From JALYUA01 sp039931865 (GTDB lineage: Bacteria > Acidobacteriota > Thermoanaerobaculia > UBA5066 > Gp7-AA6), in NCBI GenBank assembly GCA_039931865.1, contig JBDTRB010000001.1:1-64000 (forward strand): a stretch of 64,000 nucleotides of DNA, given 5' to 3'. The notes under the pieces are model-generated. The model was not told where the DNA came from, searched no databases, and saw nothing but the letters and a program-made list of their open reading frames with translations. Made by a program: the position numbers and the translations under genes. Positions 25,915-36,269 of the stretch are shown one piece after another (the stretch's first letter is position 1; every line of letters begins with the position of its first letter).

Positions 25915-27489
25915 ATGCCGGAACCCAATCAGTCCCCCGCCGCCGTCTCCCCGGTGCGGCGGGCGCTCCTCTCTGTTCACGACAAGACGGGAGTGGCGGA
26001 GCTCGCGAGAGAGCTTTCCTCGCGCGGCGTCCGGCTCGTTTCGACCGGCGGCACGGCCGCGCACCTGAAGCAGTCGGGGCTCGAGGTCTCCTTAGTCGAA
26101 GACGAGACCGGCTTCCCGGAGATCCTCGGCGGACGCGTCAAGACGCTGCATCCGAAAATCTTCGGCGGCGTGCTCGCAGACGAGACGCGTCCGGACCACG
26201 CCCGGGAGCTCGCCGAAGGAGCGATCGAGGCATTCGACCTCGTGGTGGTCAACCTGTATCCGTTCGAGAAGACGGTGGCGTCGGGCGCCACGCCGGCCGA
26301 GTCGATCGAGATGATCGACGTGGGGGGCGCGGCGCTGATCCGCGCGGCGGCCAAGAACCACGCGCGGGTGGCGGTCGTCGTCGACGCGGCGGATTACCCG
26401 GTCCTTCTCGATGAGATGCGCGCAACCGGAGGGACGACGCTCGCGACCCGGCAGCGTCTGGCCGCACGGGCGTTTGCCCGGACGGCCGCGTACGACGGCG
26501 CGATCGCGCGGTATCTCGCGGCGGACGGCGGATCCGATGACAGTTTCCCCGAGAATCTCGTGCTCTCCTTCGAGAGGCTCGGGTCGCTTCGGTACGGTGA
26601 GAACCCTCACCAGCGCGCGGCGGTCTATGGCGACCCGCAGGCCCGGCCCGACGCTCTCATCCGCTACCAGATGCTCCAGGGCAAGGAGCTCTCGTTCAAC
26701 AACCTCCTGGATCTCGACTCGGCCGTTACCCTCGCGCGGGATTTCGAGGGCCCCGCCGCGGTCATCGTGAAGCACAACAACCCCTGCGGCGCCGCGATCG
26801 GCGACTCGCTCGTCGAGGCGTTCGGTCGCGCGTTCGCGTGCGACCCTCTGGCGGCGTTTGGAGGCATCATCGCGATCCGCGGCATCGTCGACGGCGCGAT
26901 CGCTTCGCTCGTCCTCCAGCACTTCGTGGAAGTCGTCGCGGCCGACGACTTCACCAGGGAGGCGACCGATTTCTTCGCGAAGAAGCCGAACATCCGCCTG
27001 CTCAGGCTGCCCGTCTCGCGGCGGCCGGCCCCCGGCATCGACTGGAAGCGGATCGACGGCGGGCTCCTGGTCCAGGACGCGGACACTGAAATGGATCAAC
27101 CGCGCGCGTGGCGGACGGTTTCCCAGCGCAAGCCGACGACGGTGGAACGCGCCGCCTGCGAGCTCGCGTGGCGGGTCGCTCGCCGCGTGAAGTCGAACGC
27201 GATCGTGCTCGCGAACGCCCGCCAGACGATCGGGATCGGGGCCGGACAGATGAGCCGCGTCGACGCCTGCCGGCTCGCGGCCACCAAGCCGGTCCTGCCG
27301 GTCGTCAACTGCGGCGCGGCGTCGGACGCGTTCTTTCCCTTCCGCGACGGCGTGGACATCCTCGCGCAGGCCGGTGTCACCGCCATCGTGGCTCCCGGCG
27401 GGTCGATCCGCGACCAGGACATCGTCGCGGCAGCGGACGAGCACCAGATGGCCTACATGATCGCTCCCCGGCGCCACTTCCGGCATTGA
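25915..27489 (+). CDS. purH: Bifunctional AICAR transformylase/IMP cyclohydrolase
   Basis: PurH performs the last two steps of IMP synthesis: formylation of AICAR with 10-formyl-THF, then ring closure. The 524-residue length is standard. The N-terminal MGS-like cyclohydrolase domain (1-200) has SVHDKTGVAELAREL, STGGTAAHLKQSG and GGRVKTLHPKIFGG. The transformylase domain has RYGENPHQRAA, VKHNNPCGAA (catalytic Lys-His region) and the C-terminal PGGSIRDQDIVAAAD. The ATG is preceded by a -10-like box and not by a ribosome-binding site. Confidence 0.98.
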   Translation: MPEPNQSPAAVSPVRRALLSVHDKTGVAELARELSSRGVRLVSTGGTAAHLKQSGLEVSLVEDETGFPEILGGRVKTLHPKIFGGVLADETRPDHARELAEGAIEAFDLVVVNLYPFEKTVASGATPAESIEMIDVGGAALIRAAAKNHARVAVVVDAADYPVLLDEMRATGGTTLATRQRLAARAFARTAAYDGAIARYLAADGGSDDSFPENLVLSFERLGSLRYGENPHQRAAVYGDPQARPDALIRYQMLQGKELSFNNLLDLDSAVTLARDFEGPAAVIVKHNNPCGAAIGDSLVEAFGRAFACDPLAAFGGIIAIRGIVDGAIASLVLQHFVEVVAADDFTREATDFFAKKPNIRLLRLPVSRRPAPGIDWKRIDGGLLVQDADTEMDQPRAWRTVSQRKPTTVERAACELAWRVARRVKSNAIVLANARQTIGIGAGQMSRVDACRLAATKPVLPVVNCGAASDAFFPFRDGVDILAQAGVTAIVAPGGSIRDQDIVAAADEHQMAYMIAPRRHFRH

Positions 27490-27548
27490 TTGCTCCCGCG
27501 CCCGGACCCCGCCGAAATGAGCCGGCGCCCTCCCGCGTTAGGGGACGC

Positions 27549-28202
27549 ATGACTACGTGGATCGCGGCCGCTCTGCTCGCAGCCTCACCGCTGCTCGCGC
27601 AGACGGAGGCCGTGCGTCCCGGCCTTCCTCCGGAGGTCTCCGGCGCGTTCGCGCGGGCGGCCACGGCCTATACCGACGGCTCCGCGCACGGGGCTCCGTT
27701 CACCCAGATCTACACGCCTTCCGGTTTCACGACCGCGCGCCGCGAATCGGGCACGCTCTGGATCCAGGCGCCGCAGCGGCTGCGTTTCGATTACGACGCC
27801 CCGGAGAAGAAGACGTTTACCTACGACGCGGGCGAGGGCCGGCTCTTCACTCCGGAGGACAAACAGCTCACGATTCAGCGGCTCTCCCCGGAAGAGCGCG
27901 CACGCCTGCCGATCGTGTTTTTGTCGGATCCGGCCGATCTCGCGCGGGAGTACGCCATTTCGGGCGAGGCCGGCGAGCTCGGGTCGACCCGTGTGCTGTT
28001 GAAGCCCCGCGCGCCTCGGCCCGAGCTTGCCTGGCTGCGGTTGTCGCTCGCGAAGAACGGCGACGTCGCCGAGCTCTCGTACGAGGATGGGTCCGGAAAC
28101 CGCACCGAGTTTCGGTTCGAGGGCTGGCACAAGGAGAAAGCGCGGCCCGCCGGGGACTTTCGCGTTTCAGGACCGCCCGGGACGAGGATCCTCCAGAATT
28201 AG
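27549..28202 (+). CDS. lolA: LolA-like outer-membrane lipoprotein carrier
   Basis: LolA shuttles lipoproteins through the periplasm from the LolCDE release complex to the outer membrane. The 217-residue protein has a signal peptide (WIAAALLAASPLLAQ), then the characteristic strands FTQIYTPSGFTTARRESGTL, QRLRFDYDAPEKKTFTYD and DKQLTIQRLS, and a C-terminal half with LLKPRAP...RLSLAKNGDVAELSYEDGSGNRTEFRF. Sequence identity to proteobacterial LolA is low in my reading, so a generic LolA-fold role remains possible. Confidence 0.8.
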   Translation: MTTWIAAALLAASPLLAQTEAVRPGLPPEVSGAFARAATAYTDGSAHGAPFTQIYTPSGFTTARRESGTLWIQAPQRLRFDYDAPEKKTFTYDAGEGRLFTPEDKQLTIQRLSPEERARLPIVFLSDPADLAREYAISGEAGELGSTRVLLKPRAPRPELAWLRLSLAKNGDVAELSYEDGSGNRTEFRFEGWHKEKARPAGDFRVSGPPGTRILQN

Positions 28203-28243
28203 CTCGGCGCTGCGCGGCGCCGCGTTTCGGAAACGGCCTGAAA

Positions 28244-28249
28244 TAGAAT
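28244..28249 (+). promoter_or_regulatory. -10 box TAGAAT before yajQ
   Basis: TAGAAT ends 10 bases before the yajQ ATG, and no Shine-Dalgarno is present. It is a candidate for a leaderless or near-leaderless start. Confidence 0.4.
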
Positions 28250-28259
28250 ATGGCCCGCC

Positions 28260-28757
28260 ATGGCAACCGAATTCTCGTTCGACGTGGTCTCCAAGGTGGA
28301 CCTGCAGGAAGTCTTGAACGCGGTCCAGCAGGCCTCCAAGGAGATCACGACCCGCTTCGATTTCCGCGGCAGCGCCTCGAAGATCGAATGGAACGAGAAG
28401 GAGCTCGAGCTGACGCTGACCTCCGACGATTCCCACAAGCTGAAGTCGGTGGTCGACATTCTCGAGACCCGGCTCGTCAAGCGCGGGATCGCGGTGAAGG
28501 CCCTCGACTTCGGCAAGATCGAAGACGCCGCCGGCGGGACGGTCCGTCAGATCGTCAAGATCCAGCAGGGAATCGTCTCCGAGAAAGCTAAGGAAATCGT
28601 CAAGGCCATCAAGGACAAGAAGATCAAAGTGCAGGCCGCGATCCAGGGCGACCAGGTTCGCGTCTCGGGCCGCAACAAGGATGACTTGCAGAGCGCGCAG
28701 ACACTCCTGCGCGCCGCCGATTTCGGCGTGCCGCTGCAGTTCACGAACTACCGATGA
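28260..28757 (+). CDS. yajQ: YajQ family nucleotide-binding protein
   Basis: A 165-residue member of the YajQ (UPF0234/DUF520) family with two ferredoxin-like halves. Family motifs include FDVVSKVDLQEVLNAVQQ at the start, TRFDFRGSASKIEW, and RVSGRNKDDLQ near the end. Family members bind nucleotides, and one has been reported to sense cyclic di-GMP, so a signalling role is possible but not shown here. The stop overlaps the start of the next gene (ATGA). Confidence 0.95.
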   Translation: MATEFSFDVVSKVDLQEVLNAVQQASKEITTRFDFRGSASKIEWNEKELELTLTSDDSHKLKSVVDILETRLVKRGIAVKALDFGKIEDAAGGTVRQIVKIQQGIVSEKAKEIVKAIKDKKIKVQAAIQGDQVRVSGRNKDDLQSAQTLLRAADFGVPLQFTNYR

Positions 28758-29758
28758 GCGTGCGTCGCCTCGCGAACCCGCGATTCGCGCGCGCGTACGA
28801 CCTCATCTCGGACAAGCTCGCCCTCGTCGAAAAAGAGCTGGCGCTCCACTTTCGCTCCGCCAACCCGACGATCGACGGCATCGGGAGCTATCTCGGGTCA
28901 GGGGGCGGCAAGCGGCTGAGACCCGCGCTGCTTCTGCTCTCCTCGCGCCTGCTCGGGTACGACGAGGGAGAGAAGGACGTCCGATACGCCGCGGTCGTCG
29001 AGTTCATTCACACGGCGACCCTCGTCCACGACGACATCATCGACGAGGCCCGGCTGCGCCGCGGCCGCACGTCTGCAAACGCCCGGTGGGGAAACAACCT
29101 GACCGTGCTCTTCGGCGACTACCTGTACACGAAGTCGATGGGAATCGCGCTCGATGAAGGCGATTTGACGATCCTGAAGGTCCTCTCCGACACGACGCTT
29201 TCGATGATCGAGGGCGAAATCATCGCCATCGAGAAGACCGGGGACATCGAGGTCACCCGCGACGAAGCTCTCGACATCATCCGCCGCAAGACCGCGGACC
29301 TCTTCTCCGCGGCCTGCCGGCTGCCCGCGCATTTTGCCCCGAGGGGCGACCTCTTCGCCGCCGAGCATCTCGCCGAGTACGGCCGATGCCTCGGCGTCGC
29401 ATTCCAGCTCATCGACGACATGCTCGACTACACCGGCAGCGAGGAGTCGATCGGGAAGCCGGTGTTGAATGACCTGCGCGAGGGCAAGCTCACGATGCCG
29501 TTGCTCCTCGCGCTTCCCCGCGCGACGGCGAAGGAGCGCGAGGCCGTCGCCACGGTCGTCAAGGAGCGAGAATTCCGAACCGTCGCTCCCGCCGAGATCC
29601 TCTCGATCGTTGAGCGTCACAAGGGGATCGCCGACACCCGCGCTCTCGCCCGCGACTACGCCGGAGCTGCCCGCGTCGCCCTGGGCTCCTTTGCGGACTG
29701 CGAGGCCAAGGACGGTCTCCTGCTCGCCACCGAGTCCGTCATCGACCGAGTCAGCTGA
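28754..29758 (+). CDS. Polyprenyl diphosphate synthase (all-trans type)
   Basis: The enzyme elongates prenyl diphosphates, probably to make the quinone side chain (octaprenyl/solanesyl type). The 334-residue alpha-helical protein has the first Asp-rich motif LVHDDIIDEARLRRGR, the second QLIDDMLDYTG, and GGGKRLRPALLLL near the N-terminus. The family cannot be split by product length from sequence alone. The ATG overlaps the yajQ stop by four bases. Confidence 0.95.
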   Translation: MSVRRLANPRFARAYDLISDKLALVEKELALHFRSANPTIDGIGSYLGSGGGKRLRPALLLLSSRLLGYDEGEKDVRYAAVVEFIHTATLVHDDIIDEARLRRGRTSANARWGNNLTVLFGDYLYTKSMGIALDEGDLTILKVLSDTTLSMIEGEIIAIEKTGDIEVTRDEALDIIRRKTADLFSAACRLPAHFAPRGDLFAAEHLAEYGRCLGVAFQLIDDMLDYTGSEESIGKPVLNDLREGKLTMPLLLALPRATAKEREAVATVVKEREFRTVAPAEILSIVERHKGIADTRALARDYAGAARVALGSFADCEAKDGLLLATESVIDRVS

Positions 29759-29958
29759 AAAGAGCTCGAGACGACCGGTCCGACGACCCCGCCTCGTGGA
29801 TCTGACACAACTTCTCCGAATAAGAGATGGCATTAGCCGTGCCAGAACCACTCGAACGCGCGGCAAACTGCCATCGATGCCAATAAAGATTGGTCAATAT
29901 CACTTCAAGCCTATTCCTTATAAAAAAAGGAAAATCGTTCTCGTTACCTAAATAACTA
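29759..29958. other. AT-rich intergenic segment
   Basis: About 200 bases that are clearly poorer in GC than the rest, including a run CTTATAAAAAAAGGAAAA near 29920. I see no tRNA fold or conserved gene. A 24-codon reading frame (29877-29951) is lysine-rich but has no ribosome-binding site. It probably forms an upstream activating region for the promoter that follows, or it is a recent insertion. Confidence 0.4.
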
Positions 29959-29987
29959 TTGCCGCCGGCCGATAAGCTGCCTACAAT
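29959..29987 (+). promoter_or_regulatory. Sigma70-type promoter, leaderless
   Basis: TTGCCG (-35, 29959-29964), a 17-base spacer and TACAAT (-10, 29982-29987). The predicted start of transcription falls 2-4 bases before the ATG at 29997. AT-rich DNA lies just upstream. This is the best complete promoter in the window. Confidence 0.6.
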
Positions 29988-29996
29988 CAGCACAAT

Positions 29997-30356
29997 ATGT
30001 CGCGCGCCCTCCCCTGGAGCGGTATCACCAGCAAATTCAAGACTTTAGCCAGGCCGGCTGCCCCCGTCGCCGCCGAGGAATCCCGGCTCTATTACAGGCG
30101 GGCCTGCCTTGCTGCCGCCGAGGAACGGTTCGACGTCGCCCTGATCTTCTGCGCCAAGGCGCTCGAGCTCGAACCGCTGGATCTCGCGACCCGTCTTCTC
30201 GTCGGAAAGATCCACGACCGCGGGCTCGCCGACGTCAGCGCGGCCGTCACCGCCTACCGGAAGGTCATCGCGCTCGCGTCCTACGACCCTCACGACCCGT
30301 ACTGCTCCGCCGCGCAAGCGGCGCTCGATCAGCTCGTCCAGGCTCAATCCGACTAG
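29997..30356 (+). CDS. Small TPR-like protein of unknown function
   Basis: A 119-residue cytoplasmic protein without signal peptide. Two helical repeats resembling tetratricopeptide units are visible: YYRRACLAAAEERFDVALIF and DVSAAVTAYRKVIALA, joined by ALELEPLDLATRLLVGKI. Such short TPR proteins usually mediate protein contacts. It is monocistronic, driven by a clear promoter, and apparently leaderless. No function is proposed. Confidence 0.65.
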   Translation: MSRALPWSGITSKFKTLARPAAPVAAEESRLYYRRACLAAAEERFDVALIFCAKALELEPLDLATRLLVGKIHDRGLADVSAAVTAYRKVIALASYDPHDPYCSAAQAALDQLVQAQSD

Positions 30357-30368
30357 CCGCCCTTCGGG

Positions 30369-31049
30369 CTACGGCCGACCTTTCTCCCTCTCTCTTACCG
30401 CGCCCGGGGTGAACGGTGAACGACTGTCCGTCGGGGCTCTTGAGGAGCCTGCCCTTTCTGTCGTCAGCGCGCGCCATCCCCAGGGATGCAGGGGCGGCCG
30501 TCCGAGAAGGGCGGCCTTTTCGCGGCCTGGAGGGTCGAGACGCCGGCCGTCCGGGTCAATCGTCCAGCCCGGCCCGCTGACCAGCGCGGGCGCTCCGCCG
30601 CCCAGGTCGAGGGCGAAGAGAATCCCTCCGATCCCTTCGGGGCTCTCGGCCAGGATCGCGACGGAATTGCGTCCGGCGCGCAGCAGCGACGTGACGTCGA
30701 CCGCCCGCGCCGGGTCTCCGGGCCGTTGACCTCCCAGAGCGGCTCGCACGCCGTTGATCGACAGCTCGTAGCGCCGGTCGACGAAAACGCGCGCGACGGC
30801 CAGTCGGGGGACCGCCGTCAGAGAGATCGCGGAGAGAGCCGTGAAGCGGGCCGGCTGCCGCTCGGGGCTCGAGGAGAACCAGATCCAGTGCGCCCCGGCA
30901 AACCCTGCCCGGCGCTCCCGCGACGCTCGAAGGAGCGAGAGCACGCCGTGCGAAAGGACCGCCAGAAAGAGGACTGCGAATAAGCCCGGGGCGACGCGGC
31001 GCCAGGAAAGCGCGACGGCGCCGTTGTTCGAGGAGCTCAGTTGACCCAA
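30369..31049 (-). CDS. Membrane-anchored protein with galactose-binding-like fold
   Basis: A 226-residue protein with one N-terminal membrane helix (APGLFAVLFLAVLSHGVLSLL) and an outside domain resembling the N-terminal jelly-roll of alpha-L-rhamnosidases (AHWIWFSSSPE, ARVFVDRRYELSINGV, VDVTSLLRAGRNSVAILAE). Those strands often bind carbohydrates. No catalytic domain follows. The TTG start is chosen because no ATG or GTG precedes the helix and a TATTCT box lies 10 bases upstream; confidence in it is moderate. The gene is divergent from kdsB. Confidence 0.6.
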   Translation of the reverse strand: MGQLSSSNNGAVALSWRRVAPGLFAVLFLAVLSHGVLSLLRASRERRAGFAGAHWIWFSSSPERQPARFTALSAISLTAVPRLAVARVFVDRRYELSINGVRAALGGQRPGDPARAVDVTSLLRAGRNSVAILAESPEGIGGILFALDLGGGAPALVSGPGWTIDPDGRRLDPPGREKAALLGRPPLHPWGWRALTTERAGSSRAPTDSRSPFTPGAVREREKGRP

Positions 31050-31059
31050 GGCGCGCCAG

Positions 31060-31069
31060 AGAATACACT
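31060..31069. promoter_or_regulatory. Overlapping divergent -10 boxes
   Basis: On the minus strand TATTCT (31065-31060) faces the galactose-binding-like gene. On the plus strand TACACT (31064-31069) faces kdsB. They share two bases within a 32-base intergenic gap. The two genes would compete for polymerase if both are used. Confidence 0.3.
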
Positions 31070-31084
31070 CTTCTTCCCGACGTG

Positions 31085-31815
31085 ATGACGATCGTCGGTT
31101 TGATCCCCGCCCGCTTCGCCTCGGTCCGTTTTCCGGCCAAACCCCTCGCTCTCCTTGCAGGTAAACCCATGGTCGTTCATGTGCTCGACGCGGCTCGCTC
31201 GGCCACACGGCTCGACCGCGTTGCGGTGGCGACGGACGACGAGCGCATCGCGGACGCGGTGCGGAAAGCGGGAGGGGAAGCGGTCCTGACGTCCCCCGAA
31301 TGCGCGAGCGGGACCGACAGGCTCGCGGAAGCGGCGCGCGCGATCCCGGCCGACGTCTACGTGAACATCCAGGGGGATGAGCCGCTGATGTCTTCCGCAA
31401 ACATCGACGCAGCCGTGGAGGCGCTGACTGCCTCCGCCGAGCGTGAGATCGCTTCGGTGTGGGTGCCGCTTCCGGCCGCTGACAGCGTCGATCCGAATTC
31501 GGTCAAAGTGGTCGTCGCCTCAGACGGCCGCGCGCTCTACTTCTCGCGAGCGCCCATTCCGTTTCCCCGCGCGGGCGAGGCGGCATACCGGAAGCACCTG
31601 GGGCTCTATGCTTACAGGGCGGAGACCCTGCAGAAGATCGCGCGTCTGCCCCCTTCCCCGCTCGAGCGCCTCGAGTCGCTCGAGCAGCTGCGGTGGCTCG
31701 AGGCGGGCTACGCGATCTGGATGGGAAAGGCGGCTTCGGACTCGATCGGCGTGGACACGCTCGAGGATCTCGAGAAGGCGGAGGAGTGGATGAGAGCAAG
31801 ACTGGAGGCTTCGGC

Positions 31816-31819
<4 letters not shown>
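31085..31819 (+). CDS. kdsB: 3-deoxy-manno-octulosonate cytidylyltransferase
   Basis: KdsB activates KDO with CTP to give CMP-KDO for lipid A-core assembly. From the ATG at 31085 it has 244 residues with IPARFASVRFPAKPLA at the start, VYVNIQGDEPLM (nucleotide-binding region), VVASDGRALYFSRAPIPFPR, and YRKHLGLYAYR. A GTG three bases upstream is possible. Its stop overlaps the pyrG start (ATGA), so product and CTP supplier are translationally coupled. Confidence 0.97.
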
Positions 31820-33485
<1,666 letters not shown>

Positions 33486-33489
<4 letters not shown>

Positions 33490-34343
33490 CGCCCGGCGTC
33501 CGAAGAGTCGAGATCGCGCCGGGTTACGCGATCGGAGGAAAACGCGGCGGCTCGGAGCCGCCGCTCTTCTTTGCGGGTCCCTGCGTCATCGAGTCCCGCG
33601 AACATGCCGTTGCGATGGGGCGGAAGCTCGCGGACATCGCGCGCGAAACCGGCGCCCGCATCGTCTACAAGTCTTCCTTCGACAAGGCGAATCGCTCTTC
33701 GAAGGACTCGTTTCGCGGCCCCGGCCTCTCCGAGGGCCTCGACATCCTCGCGGAAGTGAAGGCGAAAACCGGACTCCCCTTGATCTCGGACATCCACCTG
33801 CCGGAACAGGCTGAGGCTGCGGCGCGGGTCCTGGACGTCCTCCAGATCCCGGCGTTTCTGAGCCGCCAGACGGACCTGCTGGTGGCGGCAGCGCAGACCG
33901 GCAAGCCGATCAACGTGAAGAAAGGCCAGTTCATGGCGCCAGAGGACATGGGACAGGTCGTGGAAAAGTGCCGCGCCGCGGGCAACGAGAACGTGCTCCT
34001 CTGCGAACGAGGGACGTCTTTCGGGTACCACAACCTGATCGTAGACATGCGCTCCTTCCCGATGATGCGGGCGCTCGGAGTCCCGATCGTCTACGACGTC
34101 ACGCACTCACTCCAGCTTCCGGGTGGAGGAAAGGAGACGGGCGGACTCAAACAGTACGCTCCCGTTCTGGCCCGCGCGGCGGCCGCGACAGGATTCGTCG
34201 ACGGCTACTTCCTGGAAGTTCACGACAACCCCGACGCGGCGCTGTCGGACCGCTCGACGCAGCTCGACGTTTCGACCGTCGCGGATCTCATCCGGTCCGT
34301 CCTCGCCCTTTCCGCCCTCTCCGCCCGCCAGACGTCGAGCTAA
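33486..34343 (+). CDS. kdsA: 3-deoxy-8-phosphooctulonate synthase, CTG start proposed
   Basis: KdsA condenses phosphoenolpyruvate with arabinose-5-phosphate to give KDO-8-phosphate. Motifs include FFAGPCVIESREHA, YKSSFDKANRSS, and NVKKGQFMAPEDM. No ATG, GTG or TTG exists between the last upstream in-frame stop-free region inside pyrG and residue 43 of the mature homology. The CTG at 33486 gives 285 residues, the normal length, overlaps the pyrG stop as CTGA, and has GAGGAA five bases upstream. I therefore propose CTG as start. If wrong, the nearest ATG (33614) would lose the PEP-binding N-terminus. Confidence 0.88.
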
Positions 34344-34537
34344 GGGCCCTCTCGCCAGGCAGGCCTGGATGTGGAATCGGCCGCGCTGCACCTGCTGAAG
34401 GAACCCGAGGTGCGGCCGAAGGGATCCACGAGTGGAGAGACGCGCAGCCGGATCGATCGACGCCTGGACGCGGGGTGTCCCCTTCCGCCTCGCCCGCTCG
34501 ACCGACTCTGACAAAATCGCCACAATCGGAGGTTTCG

Positions 34538-36208
34538 ATGTTTTTCTCCTCCCTCGGCATCACGGCAGCCTGCCTTCTCGCCGCGGCCACGCTCGTCGCA
34601 GGACCCGAAGGTCGGCCCTCCGCCTCGTCGAAACGAAGCGCCTCGTACGAAGACCTGGCTTCCTTCTTCCGGGAGTGGCGCTCGTTCCAGAAACCGAAGC
34701 TCGTCGACGGCGTCCCCGACTACACCCCGCGCGCGATGGCGGCGCAGCGGACCGAACTCTCTTCCTGGCAAAGCCGCCTCGCGGCGATCGACCCTCACGG
34801 CTGGCCCATTCCGGAGCAGGTCGACTACCAGGTCGTCCGCGCCGAGTTGAACGGCCTCGATTTCGATCACCGGGTGTTGAAACCCTGGGCAAACAATCCC
34901 GCCTTTTACGTGACGGTCTTCACGGAAGAGAGCGACCAGCCCGCGCGCGAGGGCCCGTCGGCGCTCGGCGCGGTGGAGCTCTGGAGTTACCGGTTCCCGC
35001 TCACCGACCAGCATGCGGAACAGATGAATTCAGGGTTGCGCGCGATTCCGAGGCTTCTCACTCAGGCGCGGACCAACCTCACGGGCAATGGCAGGGATAT
35101 GTGGACGTACGGCGCGAAAAGCATCCGTCAGCAGAGCGCGGACCTCGCGGCCCTGGCCGTGCAGCTGAAGGGCGGTCCAGCGAGAACCTCCGCGGTCCGG
35201 GAACTCGAGACGAGCGTCGCGCATGCGAAACAGGCGACCGACGACCTCGCGGCCTGGCTCGACGCGCAGGCGCCGTCGAAGACCGGCTCCTCCGGCGTCG
35301 GAATCGTAAATTACAACTGGTACCTGAAGAACGTCCAGCTCGTCCCCTGCATGTGGCAGGACGAGGTGACGCTCATGGAGCGAGAGCTCGCGCGCTCCCA
35401 CGCCCTTCTCGCCATGGAAGAGCAGAAAAACGCGAAGCTGGCTCCGCAGGCGCCAATCGCGACTGCCGAAGAGCACGCGCGCGGCTTCTCCTCGGGCGTC
35501 ACGGATTACATGACGTTTCTCCGCGACCACGACATCCTCGCGGTCGAGGACTGGATGGACTCCGCGCTGCGGGCGAGGACCGGCGCGTTCCGCGGCGGCG
35601 CGCGCGAATTCTTCACCGAGGTCGACTATCGCGATCCCGAAGTGATGCGCACCCACGGGTACCACTGGTTCGACAAGGGCCGCATGGCGCGCCAGCCCCA
35701 CCGGAGTCCGATTCGCCGGGAGGCGCTTCTCTACAACATCTTCAACACACGGACCGAGGGGCACGCAACCGGGTGGGAAGAACTGATGATGCAGGCCGGA
35801 ATGTTCGATGCGCGGCCCCGGTCGCGCGAGCTCGTCTACATCCTGCTGGGAGAGCGGGCGGCGCGCGCGCTGGGCGACCTTCGCATGCACAGCAACGACT
35901 GGACCCTGGAGCAGGCGGCCGCGTTCGCCTCCGCAGAGACGCCTCGCGGATGGCTTCGAATGGACGGAGACCTGGTCCGCTCCGAACAGCATCTGTACCT
36001 TCAGCAGCCCGGGTACGGGACCAGCTACGTCATCGGAAAGATCGAGATCGAGAAGCTCCTCGCGGAGCGGAAGCAGCAGCAGGGCGACGGGTTCGCGATG
36101 AAGGCCTTCATGGCGGAATTCGACGCTGCGGGACTGGTTCCCGCGGCCCTGATCCGATGGGAGCTGACGGGGCGCCTCTCAGACGAGCTGACGCGGATGC
36201 TCAAATAG
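34538..36208 (+). CDS. DUF885 family secreted protein, divergent active site
   Basis: A 556-residue exported protein: a signal peptide (GITAACLLAAATLVAG) is followed by an all-helical DUF885 domain. The C-terminal family hallmark QQPGYGTSYVIGKIEIEKL is clear, and TEGHATGWEELMM matches the usual EGWA region. The HE-x-x-P-G-HH zinc site expected about 40 residues earlier is missing; the segment there reads RTHGYHWFDKGRM. It may be an inactive or altered peptidase-like protein. GGAGG five bases before the ATG supports the start. The 194-base upstream gap shows no other gene. Confidence 0.82.
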   Translation: MFFSSLGITAACLLAAATLVAGPEGRPSASSKRSASYEDLASFFREWRSFQKPKLVDGVPDYTPRAMAAQRTELSSWQSRLAAIDPHGWPIPEQVDYQVVRAELNGLDFDHRVLKPWANNPAFYVTVFTEESDQPAREGPSALGAVELWSYRFPLTDQHAEQMNSGLRAIPRLLTQARTNLTGNGRDMWTYGAKSIRQQSADLAALAVQLKGGPARTSAVRELETSVAHAKQATDDLAAWLDAQAPSKTGSSGVGIVNYNWYLKNVQLVPCMWQDEVTLMERELARSHALLAMEEQKNAKLAPQAPIATAEEHARGFSSGVTDYMTFLRDHDILAVEDWMDSALRARTGAFRGGAREFFTEVDYRDPEVMRTHGYHWFDKGRMARQPHRSPIRREALLYNIFNTRTEGHATGWEELMMQAGMFDARPRSRELVYILLGERAARALGDLRMHSNDWTLEQAAAFASAETPRGWLRMDGDLVRSEQHLYLQQPGYGTSYVIGKIEIEKLLAERKQQQGDGFAMKAFMAEFDAAGLVPAALIRWELTGRLSDELTRMLK

Positions 36209-36269
36209 CCCGCCTCGTCCGGGTGGAGAAGGAGCCCGCGTCTGACCGGATTTCAGGGAGACTGACCGC

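Noticed and set aside
29877..29951. 24-codon Lys-rich frame in the AT-rich gap
   Set aside because: No ribosome-binding site, no homology I can recall, and the composition explains it.
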